Source of the DNA: Pyricularia pennisetigena
Lineage: Eukaryota; Ascomycota; Sordariomycetes; Magnaporthales; Pyriculariaceae
DNA: 64,000 bases
Direction: 5' to 3'
NCBI RefSeq assembly: GCF_004337985.1
Contig: NW_021940918.1
Coordinates: 2,770,169 to 2,834,168 of the forward strand
Shown here: piece by piece, positions 13,883 through 26,351 of the stretch
Layout of the letters: each line of letters opens with the position of its first letter
Numbering within the stretch: the stretch's first letter is position 1
Notes under the pieces: generated by a model
What the model was told of the DNA's origin: nothing
Databases searched by the model: none
What the model saw: only the letters and a program-made list of their open reading frames with translations
Position numbers and translations under genes: made by a program

Positions 13883-16800
13883 TCATTCCTCATCGACGCT
13901 TCCCATGGCCGTACTGCTCTTGCTGCCCTTCCGTCCGAGCTTCAAGATGCTCAGCCTTTTGCGCACACTGCCGAGCTTAGCAGCAGGTCCACCCGCAGCT
14001 CCTCCCGACACGAACCTATCTGCGGGGAGCAATTCAGCGGACGGTCTAACGTCAGTGCTTCTGCGCCCAGCAGGAACATCGTTACTGTATCCGCCCTTCT
14101 GGCCGACGCCCGACCCCACCGTTGCCGAATAATCGGTGAACCAGTCTCCGCCGTCTTTAGCGTCGGGTCCATTCTCGTTCGTCGTAACGGTGGCCGTGGA
14201 CGTCATGAGCGAGAAATCCTGCTTTTCCAGGACCGAAAGCGGCCTGAAGATGCTGCGACGCTTGTTGGCAGTGGTCGTATCGCGGCTACTGACACGACTC
14301 AAATCTCCGTTCGCATCGCGGTCGCTTTGCGTCTGAGATTGAGATTGTTGCTGTGGCGTCTTTAGCGGCTCAGTATTGGTCTTCAAAGGCGGAAGCTGTG
14401 ACTGCCAATTCGCCTGGTGTTGTGACAGAGGCGAAGTAGGCGTGGGCGGAGTTTCTTTCTTGCGTCCACCGAGGAAGCTCAACCGTGCGCCCTTGCCCTG
14501 TCGTAGAGATACAGGTCTGACAGTAACCACAGATTCGTCTGGATGCGTCATCACATTGCCGTTCGTCATGAAGGGCGACATCAAGCCCTGCTGCCGCGCA
14601 ACAGGTGAAGACGCGTGATCTGCTGCAGAAGTCCGCGACCATGTTGGCGACAAGACAGAGCCCGTGGCTTCTTGCTGCGGCTGCGGCGGCGTGAACGTTG
14701 CTATCTCGGGCGCGAAAGTGCTCTCAAAGTCTAAAATCAAACGCAAAGTCAGTATTTATGAGAACGGCATATGAAATCAGGGTGGAGTGCTTACATCTTT
14801 GCAGATCCATATGATGGCGAGAAAGGATCTCATTAGAGCTCTTGGCCATGTTGGCGAGGACACGCTTCAACATGATGGCATGATCGATAAGCGCCATCTT
14901 GATGGCATTCTCCTTCGGGTCGAGGATCACACCGTCGTCACTGTCATCATCAGATTCATCGGCATCTGAATCGTCGTCATTCTCCTGGTCTTCGGCGTCT
15001 TTGCGCGGCGGCTTCGCCGAAGTTATCAGCTGTCGGTAGCATACAACACTGTTCTCCGAGTTCGGATTGACTGATATGCTGACTGCATCGACAAGCAGCT
15101 GAGCCAACTCCTTACCACCCTCCCCTTGAAGCACCCTTTTCTCAACGCCAGACATCTCTTGTGTTTTTCGGACTATGCGCTCGAGTGCAGTCTGCTTGGC
15201 ATCAAGACTAATGTTGTAGCTGTCAACGATCTCGCTACGACGCAGGATAGTGGGGAACGAGTCGGCAGTGACATAAATCGTCTTCTCGGCATAGTGATCT
15301 GCAGGAGGACCGGTTGTACTGCGCTTTGAAGTGACAGCAAACTTTTGCGGGTGAGGAGTCACGAGATACTCGCGAATCGGTTGCGGTACTCGCGACCTTT
15401 GGAACACGAGGTGCTTCAGGTCACGATCAGGGCTGATGGCCGAGATGACGAGAAATTGGCCCTCGACATCGTCTACGTTTTCATTGGTAACGATCTGAGC
15501 AGAGGGATACTGCTCTTGAATGCGGTCCGTGAACGCCGATGCCCTCTCGCTCGGCGAACCCTCATAAACGAATTCCTTGTCGCGGACACTAACTGGGAAC
15601 CCGAGCCCACGAAAAACGACCTTGTAGTACTTTGGCACTAGCTTGTCGCTCTTAGCCAAGGTCTCATAGATGGTCGCAATCGCCCGCTCTGTCCTCGCGA
15701 GCTTGGAAAAGTCGAATACGTTGGTCTCGTACTGCAGCTGCAGCTCCTTGTACGCCTCCAGAGCGCTAGACCAGGCTGCACCGTCTTCAAAGTGTTTGAT
15801 CATTTCAAAGTATATTCGCTCTTTGCGCTCGAAGTGCGTCTGCGCCGGGAAAGGGGGATCGATCAGGGCTGGCGTCATCTTGGTCGGGTTCCAGTCGTAT
15901 AGGTCTGCATGCAAGCGCAGAGCCAAGCCAGCCTCGCCCTGGTTTCGAGCTTCGGCCTGTAGGTGGGCTAGTTGGTGAACATAGCGGATGAATATCTCCT
16001 CCTTCTGCATATCCCGCAGGAACTCCATCAAACGCAACCTGTGGATAAGGTGGGATGCCTCGCCAGATCCGGAACCGTCGCCGCTGTGCACTGCCACCAG
16101 CAACTCGAGTAACTCGTCAACAGTACCCATCAGCTCACCAAGTGCTGCGTACAGAGGGTCGCCGTCTACCAGTGATAATGGCTCAAAACGTTCCATCAGC
16201 TCGCTAACGAACAACTTCTGCAGGATGCTCTCGGTGAGCGGCTTGGATTTGAGGTAATCGTCCAAGCAGTCGATAATCTCGGCCTGGATGACCGACAAAT
16301 CCTCGCTCAGAGTCCACTCGCTCACGATCATCGTCTGCAGCACCTCGACGGCCATCCGGCGGAGACCTTCGTGGACACTCAAACAAAGCTCGACGATCGG
16401 CCCAACGAGCGTGGGCACGTATTGCACCTGATAACCACCGAGCTTGGACAGCCCATATCTTGTCATCTCCTCCGAGCTCGTCTCCCATCCAATGGCTTCC
16501 CAGGTTCGGCGCAACAGCTCAGCACCGTGCTCTCTTACGTCACCTGCGATCTTCCACACCGCCCGGCGTTTCTGCTCCGGGAACGTCTCCAATGCTAGTG
16601 AAGGACTGCTGACGAGCTGCAGCAACGTAGTGAAGAACATCTTCCACAGCTCCGTGCTAAAGTTCTCTGCTTCGTCCGGGTCGGGCAGGAAGGACTCGAG
16701 AAGAATGCCAGCGACATACTCGAGAGTTCGCATCGCTGACTTGTGGTGAAAGATATGCACGCTCAGCCAGTCTGGAGGAAATGCTTCACCTTTCAAGATG

Positions 16801-19800
16801 CTCATGTGGACGTTAAGAGTGTTCTCGAGAACAATGTGAAGATCCTCCTCGCCCAGCTCGAACTGCATTCCGCTTGGCGAGTTCGACAGTGCCGACAGGA
16901 CGGCAGAAAGTTCGATGAGAGCCTCGTCAAACGCCGCCGGCTCCGCCGTCGGCCTGCTCGGGAAGGGATACTGCGTAGGGAATAGTAGCGAAAGGCGGGA
17001 TTTTGGCTTGCGAGGGACCTCCTGTATAGCCGCGTACGACTGCATTATTTTGGGGATGTAGTCTGGTATTTCCGGGCCGAGGTGGTCAATCTGGCTGGCA
17101 AGTACGGAGCAGCAAAGACGAACCTGCTCTTTCCACTGATCTGACACGTTATCCGTGTAACCCCAGTGCGGCGAGATCCACCTAACGGTGTTTGCGCTTA
17201 GGACGGATCTTTGATCTGGGTGGGAGAATATCTCGAGCTTGGAGTAGTTTATGATGAGAACTAGCTTGTAAAGGACCAGTTTGCCCTTGACCAGCGAGCA
17301 AGAATCCATAAAATCAATAGCAATATGCATTATCTCCTCAGTCGTCAGGAGGCCGGCAAGCTCAGGCAGCCATGTGTGGAAATACTGCACAGCCAGCGTC
17401 TGACTGCCGACAAGGATGGGGATTGTTTGACGCATCATTGCGTCCAGCGACTTGAATATACTCTGAAGTTGGCGTGTAAAACCGGGAGTCGAGCCCGTAA
17501 TTCCGATACTTGCTTCCTTGACCTTTTGCTGATCGCGAGCAGAAGTAACGAACTTGAGGATGTGCCTAACGACTTTGAACGTTGCCCTCAACATTCTTGC
17601 AGTCTCGGGGTCGCTGGGTTTGTCTAGCAATCTTGTGAAAGACTTGACTAGGCAAGTTGTGGCTGAGGGGTAATTGAACCTGGTCTCCGCATATTGATCA
17701 ACCAAGGGGCCGAGGTTGAAGCGTCTATCGTGTACGATGTCGAGGACTCGTACGAGCGCAGTGAAAACTAAATCCTCATGGTCTTCGTTTCCTGAATATT
17801 CGGTAAGGATGGCAAACAACGCATCGAGAACGTCGTTGAGGAGCTTGACAATTTCTATCTCAGGCACAAATATCACCTGCTTCAGAAGGACGGGCAAGTC
17901 CTCCTTGGGTATCTCCTTCCACTTGAGTACGCCCAGCAGTGCTCTGTCTTGCGAGAAACGAGTGCTGCACAAGTAGCTATTAACACGCAGCGAGGCCAGC
18001 GATCCGCTGAGGTCAGCCTGGGCAGTCCTTGCGTTCCATGGCAAGGACAGGTAACCATCCCTCGTGCCAGGTGATTGGCTGGATTTCGGCTTGGCGGTAT
18101 GCTCATCAACTTTGTAAAGCAGCAGTGAGTGCGCACCGTCGGCGACGAAAGCCTCTTGATCCCAAAGAGGCATGTATGCAACCGCAAAAGGAGGGTTCGG
18201 AATGTCCGCAAGGAACATAACCACATGAGATGTAAACACATCTTCTGGTGCCAAGAGTAGTCTGATTGTTTGATCCCAGCTCCCATCGCGCTCGACGGCA
18301 ACCGTCTTCCACGAGCTCAAGCCTTCACTGTTTGACGAGGGATATATACTGTTTTCGATTCGTTCGCCCGAGGCACGGCGGACCTCGATTGTGAGCTGGA
18401 GGTTGGTCAAATGCGCGGAGCTAGGGAGCGATGTGGATCCACCACCGAACTTTGACAGCCCGTACTGTTTCGCAAGGCTCGCTGTGTTGATTGTAAGGTA
18501 TATGTCGGATCTTGGCTTGGTGGGTGCACCAGAAAATCCGAGCTTGTTGGTCTTGCAGACGCTCGAGAGCAACGTCGGCGTCGACTTGATGAGATTGTCG
18601 GCATCTGGGTGGTTAAAGGCTCTCAGAACGAGCTGTAGCCGCTCGGCACCCCTCGACTTTTCCACCTGCGTCGTCTTGTTCTCGATCAGATTATTAATGA
18701 GGGAGCCTGGGTCACCGATGGTTCCACCCTTCTCGATTCCCGGCTTCTCTGTTGTAGATGTAAATATGTTGATGACATGCTCCACTTCATCTTCTTGTTT
18801 CATTATAGCGTTCAATTTCATAATACCAACGCCGATCGTCCGGTCTGCGGTCAGCTCCGAAGGGCCACCATCGAGAGACCACCGGGTCCCTTTGGAGTTT
18901 GCAGTGCCGGGGCGGCCATCTCGGCTTTCGGGGCCTCCCACGATCGACACTTGACTCTGCACATCCGGTCGCTGTTCCGTCAGAGGATCTAGCTTGGTAC
19001 CGCCTCCACCCCTAGAGAAAGCAGACCTAGTGCTTTTCCCTGCCCACATGAGGCTTCTGCGCATGGATTTGTTCCCGCTCGACAGGGGCGGCTTCGAGTG
19101 CTCCTTGCCGAAAGTAGGCATCGCGTGGTTAACAGGTCCAGTCCGCGAAGCAGGCTTGCCCATTGGAATCTCCTGCGGTGCATGTACTTTGACCACTAAG
19201 AACAGTTCCGACTCAGCCGAAGGGGCTTCGCCAATGTCCGTAGCCGACAGATCTGTGAACAGCGCCTTGAGTTGACTAGACATGGTGAGGGCGCCAATAG
19301 CACCACCTGCAGGAACTTCTACAGAATAATTTTCGGAAAGGCGTACTAGGTCCCCAGTGCCGGCATCCTTTCGGGCGATATAAAACAGCAACCTCGAGGC
19401 GTCGAAAGATGTACCAGCAAAGCCCTTGATATCGACGAGCAGGTGATGCAGCGCAGTCGTCTCGATGGGTGGTTGCGGACTTTCGTCCAACAAGCTCATG
19501 ATAGACTGCAGCTTGGTGATCTCCACGACCGAGTCGTCGCCTGTGAGAACTCGCCCACGCTCCCGCGGGTCTCGCACTATAACCTCGCCGCCGCATAATT
19601 TGTTGACGCGCACGAGATCCCAGACGGTCTTCTCACGTAAATTGTCGTACTCCCACGAGGTGAGGACGTTGTGTAAAAACTGCTGCCTTGAGAAGTTGAG
19701 TGTCGAAATTAGCTGAGATAACCGATCGAGTTTCTGATATTGCCGAGCCAGCAGCAGCCCGTGCAAATTTGTCGAGTGCCATTCCCGAAGGCAAGATGCT

Positions 19801-20408
19801 ATTTCATCAATGAGTGGCTCTGAAGTCGACGTCGGCGTCTCGTCGCCAATCTTGAGCATCGGCACGGGCGCCGGTGGTCGAGGTTGGCCCGGTTCATGCT
19901 TCAGAGCAACGGACAGGCGCTTGGGCGTCACATCGGCTGACTTCCTGGCCTTGGAGATATCGCCGCCAAGCTTATCAAATGCAGCTATTGGGACCTGCAG
20001 GATCCTGGACTTTTCCCTCTTTTTCTTGGGCTCCACGGGGGTCAAACCGCCCTTCCCGGAGTCACTACCGATATGTACAGGCTCGCCCGAAGGATCGACG
20101 ACGCCATCGTCGCTGTCGTTCTCGTCGGTTTCGTCGGTTTCGCCGAGCAGTTCGCGTACCTCGACGCAGCTCCGGGGGAAGATTCCGCTGAATACGCGCG
20201 CCTCTAGCGTCTGACCCTTTACCGAAGTGAGTCCTGCGAGCAAACTCGGAGGCGCAACGAGGTATCCCCTGAGCCAGTCGCCATCGGGAGTCTCTTCTAT
20301 TATGTAAAGGTCATCGCCAATTTCGAGTGGCAAGTCGGCCGGGCTCTGAGCAGCAAATGGGTAGGTCGCGACGGCGAAGGCGATTCGGGGCAGAGGGTGC
20401 CAGGGCAT
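13883..20408 (-). CDS. DOCK-family Rho/Rac guanine nucleotide exchange factor (SH3-DHR1-DHR2)
   Basis: Activates a Rho-family GTPase (Rac or Cdc42), working with an ELMO-type partner, to control actin and polarised growth. Two exons, 14795-20408 and 13883-14730, give 2153 residues, in the DOCK180 size class; the intron is canonical and phase 1. An SH3 domain lies at about residues 9-77 (AVATYPFAAQSPADLPLEIGDDL, quoted only in part here for position). The C2-like DHR-1, which binds phosphoinositides, spans about 636-790 (SDIYLTINTASLAKQYG onward). The catalytic DHR-2 covers about 1460-1870 (AGLALRLHADLYDW, FVYEGSPSERASAF, ending in HAIMLKRVLANMAKSS). The second exon is a Ser/Thr/Pro-rich tail with SFLGGRKKETPPTPTSP and basic RKRLSILKLGRKG, which could bind SH3 domains or membranes. 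The start MPWHPLPRIAFA is chosen because the SH3 begins at once after it. The yeast relative is Dck1. Confidence 0.9.
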
Positions 20409-23400
20409 CGTGATCGCACGTCGCGCATAAGTGAGTGTCGTGTACGCCGAATCAGTCTCGATAATCGGTGACTGGGAACACAAGAAAGAAAGATCGGCGG
20501 GTCGGGTCGGGCAAGGGGTATGTCCAGTTGGAAGCTGGTGCAATCTTTTTGTCTTTGCCCAGGCTCCACAGCAGCAACAGCAGCAGCAGCGCGTACAGGT
20601 GGCGCTCAGAGTGTCAGATTTTTGTGCGGCTCCGCCGCCGTTTGTTTGCAAATAGTGTGACGCGAGACTACGAGGGAGCAATCGGGACTGTAGGCATGGT
20701 CGAGAGGTCTGTGTGAGTGGTATGTGCGGGATGAATGCCTGAGAGGGTCAGAGAGATGGCTGGGCTTGCCCTCGTGCCGAATGTACACACCGCGACCCGT
20801 ACGCAAATTAATTTTCCAAGCCGAGTTAAGATGCCTCTCGATGCAGCAGACAAAATGTAATGCAAAATGGATTCAAAGCCCCAAAAGAAGAAACAGAAGA
20901 AAAACAAAAGTCGGGATGCAGGCAAGAAGCGTTGGCCAGATCTGATACTCGTGGGGAAACAAATGTGATTCCCTCCGCTGTAGCACACCCCTGAGCTGAT
21001 AAACGGGATCAAACGGCAAAAATTCCAATTGCTTCGGTGGTTGGTCGGTGCTGGTGTGGGGTGTGCAGTAGTCTACAGAGGTGAGATAGAATAAAGTGGG
21101 CCCTGGATTTGCTCCTAAAGTCGTACTTTGCGTCCTTGTCCCTGGCAGATGGCCCAGTGTAGGATGGATCATCGCCCCCAGCGAAAAAGTCTCATCCATC
21201 CCATCACATAATTTTTGTCGTGAGCTGCTGGGCGGAGCGTCGATGAGATGGTGTTTTCCGATGTATTGTTTTTCGTTTGCACAGTAATGTATTGAGTTTT
21301 CATCGGAACTCTAAATCTAGCCACGAACGAACATCAATCGCCTCGTCATCCGTTCTTAAATGAGTTGACCTCAATAGAGACAAGATCTACCTTTGGATAA
21401 TAATTGCCTGTCGTACCCATACTGAGGTGAAATTATAAAGGGTCAAGGAGTATCAAGCCTGGTGGAGAGCAGAGGAAGTCACCCGCCCACGCGGTCGACA
21501 TGCGGTGTCTGATACATTAGCATGCAATGTACATCTTTTCAGGTAATTGAGGCACGCCGCATATTCACCCCAGGTGATCATTCATGGAATTCTGGCGGCC
21601 CGCGGTCCGGTTCGAAATCGGATGGACCTCAATCCAGCAGACCATATGCGACAGCATGCACCCTGCGCCATCATTGATCGTCCCGTCCCAAGCAATAGGG
21701 TCCAGGACGTCAGAGTATGAACATGCAACCCACGTGCAAGTCCGTGATGAAGATGACCATGTATCTTTAGGCTGGAAGGCAATTCCGTAGTTGAACATAA
21801 GAAAAAAATTAAAAAAAAAATTAAAAACACAAATTCAACCGCATGGATGTGCTCGGACAAAACCCTTAATTCAGCCTTCAGACAATCAAAGGACAAAAAA
21901 ACCCAGGTTGTGGACGCATGGTTTATTTTCATACATTGACTTTTTGGCGAGCACTCGCAGGCGAGTCTGAAGCGACGCTGCTTACCTGTAAGCATGTGCT
22001 GACAGCCAGTGGCGGCGGCCCGACCCCAGGGTCACGTCCCCGCCAGCCAAAAGTGGGTTCAATTAATGTATTGAAATCGGAGTGGGCCTGGCTTTAGATT
22101 TGCGACCGGATGTTACCGACATTTCCAGGATTCAACCACAGGGCAGTTAACTGGAGGGGTCAGTCTTATAAAAGAAGCTGTGTGGTATATGTAGAGGCAT
22201 TGCAGGACCCTTTCCAGGTTGCATTATAGGTACACTGTATAAAGAAACGGAGGGGAACGAAAGAAAAGGTCAACACGGAAAGCACCCCGGAAAAGAAACT
22301 CCACAGAAAAAAATAAAGTGAAAAGAAACGTTTTGTTACATTTTGGCAAGGCGGATTGCTCCGCATCCATTCCCAGTCATCTGTTAATAACCAAAAGGCT
22401 CGACGGACGACCGGCAACACCTTTTGCCCATGGACCGAGCAGTGGTGCACACGCACGTCAATGTTGCTCGATTTATTTTTTATTTTTTAGGCATTTTTTG
22501 TAACGTCGTTGTTACTTGCAAAGAAAAAGGAAAATGAATCCGTGCTTCCCTTGCACCNNNNNNNNNNNNNNNNNNNNNNNNNNNNNNNNNNNNNNNNNNN
22601 NNNNNNNNNNNNNNNNNNNNNNNNNNNNTTTTTTTTTTTTCTGCTGCGCGGCGCGCCCCCCTTTACTATGCTGCACGCTACTGCTTGGTTATTAGAGCAC
22701 AGCAGCTTGCAGAATTTCGTCTAACCAATGTCAATGAGCGGTGGCTTTTTTTTTTTTCTGTCTGTCTTGATTGATCATGCAGCACTCCCGTTATTTGCTC
22801 CCGCTGCCCGCTCCGTCGGAGAATTCATGCATGTCCGTGTTCCTGCATCATTTAGGAGGGTAAAATGATACCAGCGTTGAAATTTGTCTGTATTCACCAT
22901 TCGCCAACATAGAGTACAAAAAGTTGTTGTGAATGAACCAGCTCCAAACAGTCCAAAATTATTACATCGAGTGCTGCTTGTTTTCTTTTTATTCTCTTCC
23001 CGCCTTCTTTTGTCCTTTTTATTTTTTATTTTTCATTTTTTAACATTTTCTTATTTTCTGCTGTTATGGGCTAAATGCACCTAAGGCATCAGACCCACGT
23101 CCAGAGTTTCAAGAACTGTTCCTTAGTCGGCCTTGTATATAGCAAGGCAAATCCGGGAGGCCCCTGAAATTTTGTTGCGCCACTGCTCTAGCTCGACGTC
23201 CGTTCTGTCTCATTGCGCCCGTATTTTGCCAAGCTCTCTCTCACATCAGATACAGTACCGTGTGGGCTGGTCCCCCGTTATCGAGGTAAACTTGCTAAAA
23301 TGTACATGACGTTTCGTTTTCGGGGTTGCGCCCAAAGTTGGCTTGAGCGTCGAATCATTCTACGTCTACTGCTAGATCTAGTTCCAGTCTAGGGCAGATT

Positions 23401-23703
23401 ATATCATGTCCAGAGGCGGATGGTTGCAAGCCGCGTCTCTACTCAGCTTACATTTTAGTTTCGCATCAAAGGCCTAGTATCGAGCAAGAATGACTGTGTT
23501 CATTACATTCGGATCAAAGGTGTCTAGACGTATCTATATCAAAGCTGGTCTATCGTGAATCATATCATACCCAGCATCGGCCGAGCTTTTGGTCCTCCCT
23601 TTCCAACCACGCCCAGTAAGTAATCCATGCTCAGAAGACATCCGATTTTTGGCTGTCGGGATTAAGTATTAAATTTTAAAAGCAATCCGCGGAAGCGCGG
23701 AGA
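20409..23703. other. Gene-free 3.3 kb region with an assembly gap
   Basis: Upstream of the DOCK start and downstream of the zincophore-like gene. It holds a short CAG/CAA run at about 20569-20593 in the DOCK leader, many A/T runs, and the N gap. No frame shows a domain or a splice-consistent gene. A real gene interrupted by the gap cannot be excluded. Confidence 0.6.
22558..22628. other. Assembly gap (71 N)
   Basis: 71 N followed directly by T12 (22629-22640). The homopolymer at the gap edge suggests the assembler stopped in an A/T tract. Confidence 0.98.
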
Positions 23704-24792
23704 TTAGGAACAGTGCACGACGCCATCGGCGTGTGTGTGGCACTCCTGAATAGAAGGCGCAGAGTCAGTCATGTGCTCTTTCATGGGGAAACGTAGTAGT
23801 ATTTTCACTCGGTCGAAAGAAGAGCAGGGGTTTTTTTTTTCTTTTTTTTTTTTTTTTTTTTCAAAAACTTACAGCCGGGGCAGCCCTAGTCTGTGTGGGC
23901 AGGGAAGTAGTGGTCGTCGACGGAGCCACATGGCCACCATCACTGCTGGCCGAGGGAGACTTGCCGGCACATCCCTCTCCAGGCAGCACAATGTCGTAAG
24001 CATAGACGTCGAGCGCAAAGTACTGCAGCGTGTGCGAGTTGCGGACGGCCTTGGCAGGGTCCGACTTGGCAAGCGCCAGGCACTCCGAGTGCGAGTCGGC
24101 ATAGTGCTCGAGGACGCCCTCGCCGACGGGCTCCAGATGGAAGATGCGGTGCATCAGGTCGCCGGCCCAGAAGGTGTTGAGCTTTCCGGTAGCCACGGTG
24201 TAGCCGAAGCCGCAGAGGCCCTCGAGGGACTTGCGGGTCGTGTACGAGAGGGGACATATGACGGTCTCGGAAGTTGCGTTCTCGCCTCGCCAGTGGCCGC
24301 CCCAGCCTGGTCAGCTACAAGTCAGTATCACGCCAAGGGACAAATATGTACAGGGAGTAAAGATGCCGTACCTTCTTGGTGGCAGTTGCCATCAATATCA
24401 TCGCAGCGGAACCACATTCCGGCCTTGTCACCGCTGACGAGCTTGTGGTACCAGCCAATCGGCTCGGCCGTGGAGGCGTTGCCAAAGTACTTGGAGTAAA
24501 GGCTAGATGTCTTGCCGAAGCGGAGGATGTGGTCACGAGCCTGGCGGGCCAGGGTGACCGTCTCATCCAATGCGCGAGCCAGTTGCAGACGCTCGGTGCC
24601 GTTGCAAGAGGAGTGGATGGGATACGAGTCTACGGCACCCTCACGCCAGTTCCAGGTCGGTGCTGGAGTTGCCGCGGTATTCGAGGCCTGGACGGTAACG
24701 GTATGAACCCGATCCAATTCACCACCTCCAGCTGGGAGGGCCACGGCTGTAACTGCCAGAGATGCAGCGAGTATGATGCTGAACGTCTTCAT
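23704..24792 (-). CDS. Secreted zinc-binding antigen of the Asp f 2 / Pra1 family
   Basis: Secreted or cell-wall protein of the fungal family that includes Aspergillus allergen Asp f 2, Candida Pra1 and yeast Zps1, known for zinc capture under zinc limitation. Exons 24372-24792, 23873-24306 and 23704-23745 give 298 residues. A signal peptide (MKTFSIILAASLAVTAVALP) is followed by the family core: SSCNGTERLQLARALDE, RCDDIDGNC, GWGGHWRGENATSET and HRIFHLEPVGEG, the last holding an HRxxH motif near residue 192. Four conserved Cys are visible and a Ser/Thr-rich linker precedes the end. The last exon is only 42 nt and encodes ECHTHADGVVHCS, the His/Cys-rich zinc-binding tail, so it is easily missed. 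The start is the Met directly before the signal peptide; an upstream in-frame Met would bury it. No zinc transporter gene lies beside it. Confidence 0.87.
23842..23861. repeat. T20 tract in the terminal intron of the zincophore-like gene
   Basis: T10, C, T20 on the plus strand (purine-rich on the coding strand), located just after the donor of the last intron (23746-23872). Confidence 0.9.
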
Positions 24793-26351
24793 CTTGTCGG
24801 AAAAGTGCTGCCGCTGCAAATTTTGGTTGCTCTGGTCTCCAGAAGTTGGGTTTAAAGAGACCGGGCGAGAGGCGGCGCGACGTAATGATTTCAACGTTCG
24901 CTAGACTGTTCTGAAGCCCGAGATGGATGCGTGCACAAACAAACAACGCCTAATCAAAAACCACAGGCATTGACATTTATATATATTTTAATGCCTCCCA
25001 AGCCAGCGAAAAACTCTTCGACAGTGTCATGTTCTGTTAATCCCTCACCTTCCATTCCGGGAACAGAATCATGGCAACCGACTGGGACGTTGCCCGGCAG
25101 GAGGGCCATCAGGGTGTCTTGCCAAGGTATCCCCAGCGGTGAGATGGAGAAACTGACAAACGCCCAAGGATCTGGGCTTGGAAGTTTTTTGGCCTTTTTT
25201 TTTTTTTTTTTTTTAGATTTCCAGAGAGCCAACGGCGCATCCGAGTGAAAAAATGCAAGCTTCAACAGCTGCGAACATGGTCGCTCCCCGCTTCGAGGTG
25301 CAGACATTTTCTTGGCGCCAGCCATCAAGGTTCGCATTTCATGTCTTGGCATTCCGCCTCATGGGCTCGTGGCTACCAAATGGCCCACGGTGACGGGAAA
25401 CGAGGAGAGGCAAAAATTAAAAAGAAAAAAGTTCAAGTTTACCATATTACAATCACCTGGATGATCTTTTCTTTTCCCGTTGGTCGGTGTGGACCGGGGC
25501 GAAGATCGCGCGCTCATGTCGGGACCGCCAAACGGGTAGACCGACAGACGGCTTTGCCCTTGATCGCATATATGAGCGAGCTAGCTAGGTAGTAAGCAAT
25601 CAATTGCAACCGAACACTTCCCCTGATCGCTTGGGAAATGGCCATGTATTTGCTGCAGTACCATGGACACGGTCGGTTGCCTGCTGCCCGGATGAACAGC
25701 CGATGCAAGACGATCACCGCAAATCTCCGAATGCGGAATGAGTTTCCATCCGTTCCAATATGGCTCAGGCTTCTCGCACCGCAAAGCAGTCATATTCCAG
25801 TTAAGGGCAAGACCCCTACGAGCAAAGCCGTGGGTATGCAGACGCACCCCGCCTCCTCGGATCTATGAACGCCAATGTGCGGGGGCTCAACTGCACTCGG
25901 TCTCTTTTGTTCCGATGCTGTATTACTCAACTCGACGGGCCGTGATATAGCCAACCAAAATGATGGCCAGTTAATCAATATTGTTATTGATCAGATTGCC
26001 CATCACAGCGATGTTGTTATCCTGTCAGTTGTACCATCGTAAGAAGTGACTCCCGAAAGCTCAGCCGATCCTTGAACCATTCGGCGATGTGATATGCCGA
26101 GAATATTAGTACCTACTCGCGCTGGTTCAAGTGAAACCGAAGTAACAATGACCTGTCAGCTTGGATAATGTCATCCCGAGGCAAGTATTGTCGACTTTTC
26201 AAGGATATTAAAGCCGAGAATCCAAGGTAAACAAACGAATGTTGGATGCACATCCCTGCGCGTGCAGATCTGCCTTTACGTTCGTGAGACCATGTTTGGT
26301 GGCCATTGTTGATGCAACTGAGACCACCAAGCAATGTGATTGGGTCTTTTG
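24793..26351. other. Intergenic region upstream of the zincophore-like gene
   Basis: About 1.55 kb with a T20 run at 25195-25214. It contains the promoter of the Asp f 2/Pra1-like gene and the 3' flank of the mosaic gene. A single CAAGGT hexamer lies near 25124, too little to call a zinc-regulator site. No gene is seen. Confidence 0.5.

Noticed and set aside
21600..21640. GGTTCGAAATC, similar to a tRNA B box
   Set aside because: No acceptor stem, A box or cloverleaf can be formed around it.
25120..25132. CAAGGT hexamer upstream of the zincophore-like gene, similar to fungal zinc-regulator sites
   Set aside because: Single short match expected by chance; no repeat or conserved extension.
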